This document shows, one piece after another, positions 34,960 through 43,571 of a DNA stretch of 64,000 bases. Within the stretch, counting starts at the first letter, position 1, and each line of letters starts with the position of its first letter. The notes below the pieces were generated by a model that saw only the letters and a program-made list of their open reading frames with translations, was not told the DNA's origin and searched no databases. The stretch spans positions 1,182,967 through 1,246,966 of the forward strand of contig NC_133299.1 in NCBI RefSeq assembly GCF_005239225.2. Reading direction: 5' to 3'. The stretch is from Populus alba. Its lineage: Eukaryota > Streptophyta > Magnoliopsida > Malpighiales > Salicaceae. The translations under genes were made by a program, and so were the position numbers.

Positions 34960-35687
34960 TAAAAATAGAATGGTTAATTCACTCGGGTTACCGAAAGATG
35001 GAGGGACAGGACTACTAAGATGGTTTGCATGTAAGGCCGAAGCTTTTAAACTTTTGAGACTTACTATTTCAGAAGGGAAAAAAAAAAATCAATTGTCACC
35101 AGAAGGTTCTAAGATCAATTATTCTGGAATATTAGAGGGTCATTGCCCATCAATTCCTTTGACGAACTTGTGGAGGGATGAGGATGTGCCATATTATTTT
35201 GTTTTTTTCTTTTAAATCTGTACAAACCTTAAAAATACCCTCCTCAAAGCCTGGCTGTTTCAATTTAATTTAACCTATATATATATATATATATATATAT
35301 AGATTATCATTTTTACCCTTCACTTATAGGATTTCTCAATCAAGTCTTTCCGTTCATATTGATAGAAAATTTCATCCAAATTGTACTTTTTTCTTAAGAA
35401 ATGACGCTGTTTTGTAGGAAACTAAATGTTTTCTATTTATGAATTCTAAGAGAAGGACCCAATTGAGAAATCCAAATTATTTGAGAATAAAATTGATGTA
35501 ATAATGATTTGAGGATGAAATTGATAATATCCTAGTAATAAGATATTCTAGAGCTAGTTTTTGCTCACTAAAATTAACTTCTTAGCATCATTTATGTCCA
35601 TCTCTTTCACTAATAAGCGTGTAAAAGAAAGTGAAAAGGATTTTATTTGTAGGTGCACAAGAAAGGGCTTGTCGTTGTTCTGAAGAG
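34960..35687. other. Intergenic with (AT)n microsatellite and shared repeat
   Basis: An (AT)n tract lies at about 35276-35301. The stretch at about 35440-35590 (AATTGAGAAATCCAAATTAT and following) also occurs at about 26139-26300 and near 52810-52960. No supported gene. Confidence 0.45.
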
Positions 35688-35837
35688 ATGGAGCAGAAGA
35701 AGCGTTTCGCAGCATCACCTGTGGTGTTGATGACGTTACTTGCGTTTTCCTCTACGATTTTGCAGCACTGGCCAGCTGCTCGTCGGGTGGCAATGGAATA
35801 CGGGATCAGGTGGTACCAATCCATCGGAAGTAAATAA
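35688..35837 (+). CDS. Short ORF, hypothetical 49-aa membrane-type peptide
   Basis: ATG at 35688 opens a frame encoding MEQKKRFAASP, a hydrophobic stretch (VVLMTLLAFSSTIL), then RRVAMEYGIRWYQSIGSK and a stop. A charged N-terminus followed by one hydrophobic segment could be a membrane anchor. No family is recognised. The opposite strand is open over much of the same interval, so it may be chance. Low confidence. Confidence 0.25.
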   Translation: MEQKKRFAASPVVLMTLLAFSSTILQHWPAARRVAMEYGIRWYQSIGSK

Positions 35838-35938
35838 TTTGTGTAAGGCTTCGAATTCAATATAAGTACACACCCGTATCGGTTCTTGCTTGCTGCACAT
35901 TGAGAAAGAGGAATGGAATTGCATGCACATCTACCGTT

Positions 35939-36136
35939 ACGCGCCTTGATCTTCCATTATTACAAGAGTATATTTCATGCACCACATACCATACAATAGA
36001 ACATAGGGCTAGGTCAAGGACAGTTTTATAGCTATACGCGCCTTGATCTTCCATTATTACAAGACTATATATATTTCATGCACCACATACCATATAATAC
36101 AACATAGGGCTAGGTCAAGGACAGTTTTATTGCTAT
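35939..36136. repeat. Tandem duplication, about 97-bp unit
   Basis: Two adjacent copies (35939-36035 and 36036-36136), each beginning ACGCGCCTTGATCTTCC and ending CAAGGACAGTTTTAT(A/T)GCTAT, with a few differences. It lies just downstream of the small secreted peptide gene, possibly within its 3' region. Confidence 0.9.
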
Positions 36137-36233
36137 ATTAAATCAAACACTATTACATTGAATCATAAAATAACCCTCACATGCTTGATTGAGTTTTCTT
36201 CATTGCCTGCCATCGAATCAACAAATTCCCTGC

Positions 36234-36583
36234 CTATGAGCCCACACTTGGTGTAGGCGCTTCCACTTCATCAGAAAAACGATTAGGTCCTGGAGCCCAA
36301 CCATAATCTTCATTAGTTATTGCACCTGGCAATAAAACGAAAAAAAATATTATTAAAGAAAAAATCATATATTTAAATTCAGGATTAATTCTTATCTTGA
36401 TGGGTTTTCTAAGAATGAAATTCCAATTTAGATCAAGAGAGAAGGCTTACCTATTTCTTTTTTCTCATCTAGTTCCATGGTTCTTGAAGTGTCACTTGGT
36501 GGCTCTTTTGCTCTCCCCTCCAGAGTTGTAGTGATAGCAAGAACAATGAAAACCACTATGAGAAAGGAATTCTTGAAACCCAT
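36234..36583 (-). CDS. Two-exon gene for a 74-aa secreted peptide precursor with a DYG motif
   Basis: Exon 1 is 36451-36583 and exon 2 is 36234-36325; the 125-bp intron has GTAAGC at its donor and TTGCCAG at its acceptor. Spliced, it gives an uninterrupted 74-aa protein: a signal peptide (MGFKNSFLIVVFIVLAITTT, then LEGRA), a polar middle, and a C-terminal NEDYGWAPGPNRFSDEVE with a short PTPSVGS tail. An acidic-DY site is what plant tyrosylprotein sulfotransferase uses, and DYG followed by Pro and Asn recalls PSY-type sulfated peptides. No Cys, so not a cysteine-rich peptide. A TATA box lies about 70 bp upstream. Family membership is inferred; the ORF, splice sites and signal sequence are seen. 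Each exon is too short to stand out by open-frame length. Confidence 0.7.
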
Positions 36584-36653
36584 ATTAAGAGTTTTATTTC
36601 CAAGTTATCAATTATATATACTCTCTCTATAAATATTATTATACCACTTCTTC

Positions 36654-36663
36654 CTTTATATAG
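36654..36663 (-). promoter_or_regulatory. TATA box of the secreted peptide gene
   Basis: The minus strand reads TATATAAAGG, about 70 bp upstream of the ATG at 36583. It supports the gene as an independent transcription unit. Confidence 0.55.
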
Positions 36664-36701
36664 AAAGATTTTCTTACAGTTTTGACTCGCAACACGGTGA
36701 G

Positions 36702-36722
36702 AACACACACACACACACACAC
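36702..36722. repeat. (AC)n microsatellite
   Basis: About ten AC units directly upstream of the peptide gene promoter. Confidence 0.9.
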
Positions 36723-37453
36723 CTCAATCACATCTCTATAATTATTATTTTTTGTTATTTTATACAATAAAGAGTGCTATTTTGAATGAATTTGACATAT
36801 CCCATGAGTGAAATTTGATTGTTTTAGAAGGAAGGATCCAATGAAATGCATGATAAATTGGAGATGAAATTGAAAAAATTATTGTTCTGGGATGAAATTA
36901 ATTAAGAATCAATTAATACACTAGATACCAAAATAAGACTTCGCCAAATATATATCTAGTAGAACTTCCAAAATATTAAGTAGGAATTAAGCCAATTGAA
37001 GGTAAAATTTTTGTTTTTTGAATGAGTTTTAATTAAGTTTACGACATAATTCGAGAATGTAAGCGTCTCAAAGTATGCAAATGAAAGGAAGACTTCATCA
37101 CCAATATCCAGCAGTTAGTTCCGAGTGATTCCTACAAGTCCAAGAATCAATTAATTTACTTAGTCAATAGAGTAATTGCCGCAAGAAATTATGGAATAAA
37201 AAGTCATTTTCTGAATTCATTTTCTTCTTGGCATGTTAGGAAGTCGGTGATTTGCGGCACCCAGCTATCTAAATTTCCTTTTCATTAATTAAATGAAACT
37301 CAATTACGTAGAGACCCAAACATCCCATTCTATACGGTCATTTGAATATGATGATTTTTTTTTTTGAATTGAATACTTCATGGTATGTTTGTTCAACCAT
37401 TTTATTTCAGAAGTTATTATTTTCTTGAATTAAATATGATGATTTTTTTTAGG
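36723..37453. other. Intergenic
   Basis: No coding signal or clear repeat seen. Confidence 0.4.
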
Positions 37454-37843
37454 AGACCTATAATAGCCGGTTGAGGGAGAGATATGTGAACGATCCTTTG
37501 ACCCATCCGGATTTCGATCCAAATTTGTGGATAGAGGTAAAGTTGTCTGGTGGACCCGATAAAAATCGGGTCTACGGGCTCTCCAACACTACGACTGACA
37601 ACTTGTGGTTAGCCCATAGTGTCTCAACCGTTGGGAGCTCTCAATCAGTATCGAGCACAATCTAACGAGTTCATGGCTTTGCAACAACAATACAAGCACC
37701 TCTCAACGGATTATGAACAACTCCACCAAATGGTCGTGGATATTAGATCACAGATGAGTGATTTATGTGCGCCCCCTTTTTGGCCGTTTGATCCCATGAA
37801 CAACCAGCCTCCTCCTTCTCCTCCAACTCCGTCATTGTTCTAG
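37454..37843 (+). mobile_element. CACTA (En/Spm) element remnant, C-terminal transposon protein fragment
   Basis: Translation gives RERYVNDPLTHPDFDPNLW, SGGPDKNRVYGLSN, STVGSSQSVSS and, after a frame change, EFMALQQQYKHLSTDYEQL followed by a Pro-rich end. This is the characteristic C-terminus of plant CACTA (Ptta/En/Spm) transposon proteins. A frameshift and lack of the rest of the protein show it is a fragment. Confidence 0.75.
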
Positions 37844-38029
37844 TTTAATTTTTTTTTGGAAACACATTAAATTCATAGTGAATATTTGGATGAATATTAT
37901 TTAACTTTATTTTTATATTTTTTATGTTTAATACAATTTTATTTGCATAATTGGTTTTTTTAGTATTAATTTATATAATTTTATATTATTTATTCTAAAT
38001 AATATATATTTAAAAAAAAAATTAAAACA

Positions 38030-38250
38030 CCACCGATGAATTTCCAGACGGAAACAATCCCTCGGTATTATACAAAGAGTTGAAAAATATTTACTGGAAA
38101 TGCCACAAACACCGACGTCTCTATAGACGGAAACAATTCGTCGGTATTTTACCGAGAGCTGAAATTTGTTTACTAAAAATGCCATAATTATCGACGCCTA
38201 TACAAACGAATATGGTCCGTCAGTATTTTACCGAGAATTGAAAATGCCAA
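38030..38250. repeat. CACTA-type subterminal repeats
   Basis: Repeated words of the type CCGACG / ACGGAAACAAT.C.TCGGTATT.TAC..AGAG occur three times. Such subterminal motifs sit near the ends of CACTA elements, and this one follows the transposase remnant. The terminal CACTA sequence itself was not found. Confidence 0.5.
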
Positions 38251-38440
38251 AATCCTAGTTGAAAGTTGTAACCACAAGTTTGTGTAGACTTCCTAATCAA
38301 CTTCCATTCTCCCCCATTCCTTAAACCCAAAGATGGCAACTAATGTCGTTCTAGGCCTAGGTACAGACTATTTACTTTTATGGAACATCAAGGCTTGATT
38401 TTCTTTGTTTTTTTTATTATTATTATTAAAATGGGTGTTT

Positions 38441-38625
38441 AGGTTTTTTTTTTTTTTAACGTGGGTATCCGAGCCAGCTTGCGCGCAACTCGAATAATCC
38501 TGCGGGCTCTAAAGTTAACGATTATGTAAACCTCCAGTGACCTTGAGATTTGTGAAACTCGAATTAGTGATTTCTAGGGAGCAAACTTGGAACCTAGTCA
38601 GTTAAACTACACCCCTCAAGATTAA
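38441..38625 (-). mobile_element. tRNA-derived SINE, copy 3 (inverted)
   Basis: On the minus strand it begins with TAGTTTAACTG, a good RNA polymerase III box A, has a box B-like ATTCGAGTTTC, and continues with TTAACTTTAGAGCCCGCAGGA and GGCTCGGATACCCACGTT to a poly-A tail (poly-T on the plus strand). Same family as the other SINE copies. Confidence 0.7.
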
Positions 38626-38757
38626 CTTCTTGTATTGAACGTAATTTCCACGTAAAAGTTTTTGGTACGCTTGAGTAGCACTTTCACTTGCATTCGAGTC
38701 AGTCTGGCTTTGAATGAGATGACCAGTTACAATGCTAACAAAAGAAAAGACTATTCT

Positions 38758-38970
38758 TGACACCGATAAGAATCCTCTGTCCACACCGAATCGTTACACC
38801 ATTGCGACCCACCAAAGTGTACTTGAGAAAAAAACATCGGACACGGTCTTATATATATAACATGGATGGTGGAACATTTTCAAAAGCTAAATTACAAGGA
38901 AAAGTCAGTCAATCTAAATTACGTTTGTATATACACACATACACACATTCATGACTTTTCCTCGTTTGTC

Positions 38971-39005
<35 letters not shown>

Positions 39006-39193
39006 CATGGATGGTGGACCATTTTCGAAAGCTAAATTACAAGGAAAAGTCAGTCAATCTAAATTACGTTTGTATACACACACACACGTTCATGACTTTT
39101 CCTCGTTTGTCCAATTACGACTGGCACCGAATCGTTACACCATTGCGACCCACCAAAGTGTACTTGAGAAAAAAACATCGGACACGGTCTTAA
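38758..39193 (+). repeat. Compound direct repeat
   Basis: Two modules alternate. Module 1 (ACCGAATCGTTACACCATTG... to CGGACACGGTCTTA) occurs at about 38784-38852 and 39126-39193. Module 2 (ACATGGATGGTGGA.CATTTT... to CTCGTTTGTCCAA) occurs at about 38860-38975 and 39004-39115, separated by an (AT)n tract. Related modules recur at about 43140-43550. Confidence 0.85.
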
Positions 39194-39199
39194 GCATCA

Positions 39200-39715
39200 A
39201 CGAATCACTTCCCTTATTTTTTTGGGTTTGGTTCGTGTGGTCCACAGACTAATTTTGGGAGAAGTCTACAATGTCAATGCTTTGAGTGTAGGAAATGTAG
39301 GATCGATTAATTTGAATAGAATATCAAAAGATAAATTATGAGGAAAAGTCAATCAATTTAAAATCTCTAGAGAAATATAAATTGTAATATTTGAATAAGG
39401 AACGTACTCTCCTCCTAATTAATTGATCTTAACTATTTGATTATTGTCAATTTAGTTTACTAGTATTTGTTTAAGGGGAAAAAAAAAAGAAAAAGAAAAG
39501 TTGTTGGAATAAGAAGGCAAAGCCAACCAATACATTTAGGATACTTACTAAATTCTATAAAAAAAAATAAATTAAAACTTAATTTAAAATATTAAATAAC
39601 TTTAAACAAGTTAATGACTCTTAACAATTGATTCAACAGTTAATCAGACTCTAACAAAGAAAATTTATTAGTGTTCCTCCTAACTTTAACGCAATATTTA
39701 TTTATTTTTAATCCT
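39200..39715. other. Intergenic
   Basis: Part (about 39300-39400) is another decayed copy of the module that recurs at 43220-43550; the rest is AT-rich. No gene. Confidence 0.4.
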
Positions 39716-39890
39716 AAGAGGTGTAACTTATGTAGTTAAGTTCTAAGTTTGCTCCTTAAATATTACTAGTTCGAGTTTTACAAGCATCAAAGCCACTATA
39801 AACTTACATGGTCGTTAACTTTAGGACCTATAAGATTAGTTGAAATATGCACAAGCTAGTCTGAACACCCACGTTAATTAAATAAAAAAT
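39716..39890 (+). mobile_element. tRNA-derived SINE, copy 4
   Basis: GTTCGAGTTTTAC box B-like site, then GGTCGTTAACTTTAGGACCTA, CACAAGCTAGTCTG and CACCCACGTTAA before an A-rich tail. Same family as copies at 14431, 22656, 38441 and 42806. Confidence 0.65.
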
Positions 39891-39984
39891 TCAAAGCTGT
39901 GTAATGATTTGTATCATTCTATCTTTTTCTAAATTTGATAAAGAGAGGTTCGAAATGAAACATCTTGAGAGAAACAAGAGACTA

Positions 39985-40290
39985 ACAAAATCCTAATTGA
40001 AAGTTGTAACCACAAGTTTGTCTAGACTTCCCAATCAACGTCCATTCTGCCTTCCTTAAACCCAAGGATGGCAACTATTGCCGTTCTAGACCTGGTACAA
40101 AACTATCTACTTCTATGGACCATTAGAGCTTGAATTTTTTCATTTATTAATGTGATGTTTTTATCAGCTTATATACATTTCAATTAATTTTTTTGTTCGT
40201 AGCTGTAAACTTAATTTCCAAGTAAAAGTTTTTGGTACGCCAGAGTAGCACTTTCAATTGCATTCGAGTCAGTCTGCCTTGCTTAATAGG
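39985..40290 (+). repeat. Repeat of 38255-38720 without the SINE
   Basis: CCTAATTGAAAGTTGTAACC, CACAAGTTTGT.TAGACTTCC and, later, AAGTTTTTGGTACGC...GTAGCACTTTCA match 38255-38400 and 38640-38720. In that other copy the SINE at 38441-38625 lies between these two parts. Here the two parts are joined by different short sequence, which suggests that the SINE inserted after duplication. Confidence 0.6.
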
Positions 40291-40299
40291 ATTGATGAA

Positions 40300-40937
40300 T
40301 TTGAATAGAATATCAAAAGATCTTAATCATTTCAAATTCAATAAAAAAAAAATTGAATATATTAATGGTCATCGGTATTGTCTCTAGACAACCCCAATAA
40401 TTCTTTCATGGAAGAGGATACTTTATATATATATATATATAGTTTTTCTTTTTTTCACTTACTTTGCACATGTATTATTTAACTATATATTTAATATTAG
40501 TTTTTTTAACTAATCTTACATGAATTGATTTAATAGTTAATAGTTTGAAAAACAAAGCTCATATATATCTATTATAAGAGCTAATGAAAATAATCATTAG
40601 AATTTTTGTATAATTGAAAGGATAAAGAGATTTCATTTTTTTTTTCCTTACAATCTATGTAAGCAATAGTTTCAATTAAAAAAAGACACTCATATTGTCA
40701 TTATTATTTAAAAATAAAATTTGTTTGATTTTATGATGAAAAAAATATAATTAAATATAAAATAAAATATATGGCGGATCTTAATCTAAATTTTCTTAAA
40801 TTATTGTTTTTTATTTGAGTAATTATTTCTAGTAATATATATAATTGAAAACTCTTGAAAACCTCTAAAAAATAAAACTTGATAAAGAAAATAGATCTCA
40901 CATATTAATATTATTAATTTGATATTATAAAATAAAA
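40300..40937. other. Intergenic, AT-rich
   Basis: AT-rich with an (AT)n tract at about 40425-40441. No gene; the sequence just upstream of the kinase remnant shows no N-terminal kinase or LRR coding. Confidence 0.4.
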
Positions 40938-41604
40938 GCTGAGGAGTTAGACTGGAGCAAGCGGGTGGAAATTGTGAGAAGCATAGCAAATGCTTTATCC
41001 TACTTGCATCATGACTGCAGACCTCCAATCAGTCATCGAGATATATCAAGCAAAAATGTTCTATTGGACAATGAATTCAAAGCCTACCTCTCCGATTTCG
41101 GCACTGCCAGGTTTCTGAAGCCTAATTCCTCAAATTGGACAGCAGTTGCCGGCACATGCGGATACATTGCTCCAGGTAAGATTTTCGCGCACCATAGTCG
41201 TTTATTCCTTTCCTGTTTCATTTGGAAGAAATTCATGATTCAGCAATTAAGATTACAGATTTTCTTATCTTGTGGGCTGCAGAGCTAGCTTATACAACGA
41301 GGATGACTGAAAAAATGTGATGTCTTTAGCTTTGGTGTTTCTAGCTCTCGAAATAGTAATGGGAAAGCATCCAGATGAGCTTATTTCCACTCTGCAATCA
41401 TCCACTGATCAACAAGAGATAGAGCTAAAGAATGTGTTAGATCCACGTCTGCCCCCTCCAGCAGCTCAACGGATTGAAAAGGAAGTGGTGTCTGTAGTGA
41501 TGCAAGCATTTTCATGCCTCAAGGTCAATCCTAACTTTCGGCCAACCATGCATGATGTTACCAATGCACTCTCGAAAGCTCATAGCCATTTTCACTTGCC
41601 ATAG
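40938..41604 (+). pseudogene. MIK2-type LRR receptor kinase, C-terminal kinase fragment
   Basis: Two exons (40938-41175 and 41283-41604; intron GTAAG...TGCAG) encode the second half of a plant LRR-XII/XI-like kinase: LDWSKRVEIVRSIANALSYL, HRDISSKNVLLD catalytic loop, SDFGTARF, GTCGYIAP, ELAYTTRMTEK, LALEIVMGKHP and the C-lobe to a stop. LRRs, membrane span, P-loop and the Lys of subdomain II are absent. Exon 2 has an extra A in the run after ACTGAA (near 41310) and an extra T in GGTGTTTCTAG (near 41336), so two frameshifts occur. The closest family by motif is MDIS1-interacting receptor-like kinase 2. It is non-functional. Confidence 0.85.
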
Positions 41605-42071
41605 AGGGAGTTGCAGATGTGTTCTTCGATCAAGCTCATCATGAGAAACACATATTGTTATCATTAGGCATGTTGTATCTATCAAGCATAAATTAGGAAA
41701 GTTCATGCTCTACATGTACATTGTATATGTATCACTTGCTGTATCCATGCTTCAAATTTCCAATCCATTAATTACAAAATAAAGGCTTAATGGCTAAATA
41801 TATCCATTAATTACTTCATTATATATATATATATATATATATATATTAAGCCATTAACCTCAAAATAAAAAATAGCAATGCAAATTTTAAAAGAAAAAAA
41901 AAGGCAAATCAATAGTAAATCAAATTATCAAACACTTGATGTTGGTATACAATTGATTACAAATATCGCTATAAAACTGCGCAAATTATACTGCACCCCA
42001 GTCACCTCAATACACAAAGTTTTGAACACTAAAAGATCGACTCATAGTTAGAATCTGAATATAAGTGCTCA
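41605..42071. other. Intergenic
   Basis: Contains an (AT)n tract at about 41820-41846 and a short palindromic stretch around it (TTAATGGCTTAATGG versus TTAAGCCATTAACC). No gene. Confidence 0.4.
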
Positions 42072-42575
42072 AAATCTTGATCACTGTCACACTTTCTTCT
42101 TCTTCTTCTTCTGTTCTTTCTATTTCAAGTAAATATACACTGCAAGGACGAAGGAGCCCTTCTCAAGAGTCGCACATGTGCCCGCATAGATCAATATTCA
42201 CTCTGTTCGAATACAGAAATAAGGCCATTTCCTCCTCTTGAATCTGGATAGAATTGAGAGAACCTGAATCGCCCTCACAGTTTCTTCTTTTTGATCTTTC
42301 ATTTCAAGCATATATCTTGTGAGCCTCACATACCAAGAACAGTATAAAACCTCGTATTCAACTCCAAAAACTTCTTCCCGCCTCAAACATTACAGTTTCT
42401 GTGTTTCATTTCCTCTCATTTACAACTGATCAAAGCAAGGATCCTTCTGTTGAGTCTTTCTTTGTCTTTTGCTTTTTGCAGAAATACTTTGCGGCCTACG
42501 TGATTCTTCTTTTACCAGTTTATAGGTGGAAGGATAATCTTGGGGCACGAAAGAAAAAATTGTCACTGTATCTAT
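42072..42575 (-). pseudogene. Mannanase fragment, copy D (C-terminal end plus 3' flank)
   Basis: Matches about 1580-2040 of copy A. Coding sequence remains only at 42420-42556, reading SFVPQDYPSTYKLVKEES and the tail to DPCFDQL with its stop. The 3' flank follows at 42072-42419 and includes about 40 bp not present in copies A-C. Everything upstream of the C-terminal end is lost. It is more diverged from A, B and C than those are from each other, so it is an older remnant. Confidence 0.8.
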
Positions 42576-42805
42576 CAGGAAACATGCAGAGAATCTGCTC
42601 AAATCACCACAAAGAAGGAATAACAGAAAATCATGGCACAGACTCCGCAATCAACGCTATATTTGAAACGTAAAATCTGCAGCTGTATATTATAATAGCA
42701 CAGTTTTAGCATTACCATTGATTTGTTTCCAAAACAGACTCCACGCTGCTGTATATATTGCACACAATAATTATCAATAAGATGTGGTGAATTATTGGTG
42801 TTCAG

Positions 42806-42978
42806 GTTTTTATTTTTAACATGGGTTTTTGGCCAGCTTACGTGCAACTCGACTAATCCTGCGGGCCCTAAAGTTAAGGATTATGTAAGTCTCCAATGAT
42901 CCTGAGATTTGTGAGACTCAAACTGATGATTTCTAGAGACCAAACTTGAAACCTAGTTAATTAAACTACACCCCTCTG
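42806..42978 (-). mobile_element. tRNA-derived SINE, copy 5 (inverted)
   Basis: On the minus strand: GGGGTGTAGTTTAATTAACTAGG, then a diverged box B-like region (AGTTTGAGTCTCAC), TAACTTTAGGGCCCGCAGGA and GTTGCACGTAAGCTGGCC to an A-rich tail. Very similar to the copy at 38441-38625. Confidence 0.65.
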
Positions 42979-42984
42979 ATTAGC

Positions 42985-43570
42985 ATCTTGTATTGAACTT
43001 AATTTCCACGTAAAAGTGTTTGGTACGCTAGAGTAGCACTTTCACTTGCATTCGAGTCAGTCTGGCTATGAATGAGATGACCAGTTACAATGCTAACACA
43101 AGAAAAAGACTATTCTTAACACCGATAAGAATCCTCTGTCCAATTACGACTGGCACCGAATCGTTACACCATTGCGACCCACCAAAGTGTGTGTGTGTGT
43201 ATAACATGGGTGGTGGACCATTTCTGAAAGCTAAATTATGAGGAAAAGTCAATCAATTTAAAATCTCCAAAGAAATATAAATTGTAATATTCGAATCAAG
43301 AACGTGTGTGTGTATACATATATATTCAATCAATTTAATATATATATATATATAACATGGGTGGTGGACCTTTTCCACAAGCTAAATTACGAGGAAAAGT
43401 CAATCAATTTAAAATCTCAAGAGAAAATATAAATTGTAATATTCGAATCAAGAACGTGTGTGTATACATATATATTCTGAAAGCTAAATTACGAGGAGAA
43501 GTCAGTCAATTTAAAAATTTTCAGAGAAATATAAATTATAATATTCAAATCAGGAACGTGTGTGTGTGTG
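42985..43570 (+). repeat. Repeat cluster with GT microsatellites, abutting the duplication junction
   Basis: Copies of the modules seen at 38640-39200: the GTTTGGTACGC segment at about 43018-43100, module 1 at about 43140-43190, and three variants of module 2 at about 43201-43290, 43350-43440 and 43470-43550. (GT)n tracts lie at 43189-43200, 43305-43313 and 43557-43570. The large duplicated block begins immediately after the last GT tract. Confidence 0.8.
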
Positions 43571-43571
43571 T

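Noticed and set aside
38866..39252. Frame with Tyr-Ile and Thr-His runs
   Set aside because: Translation of AT and AC microsatellites.
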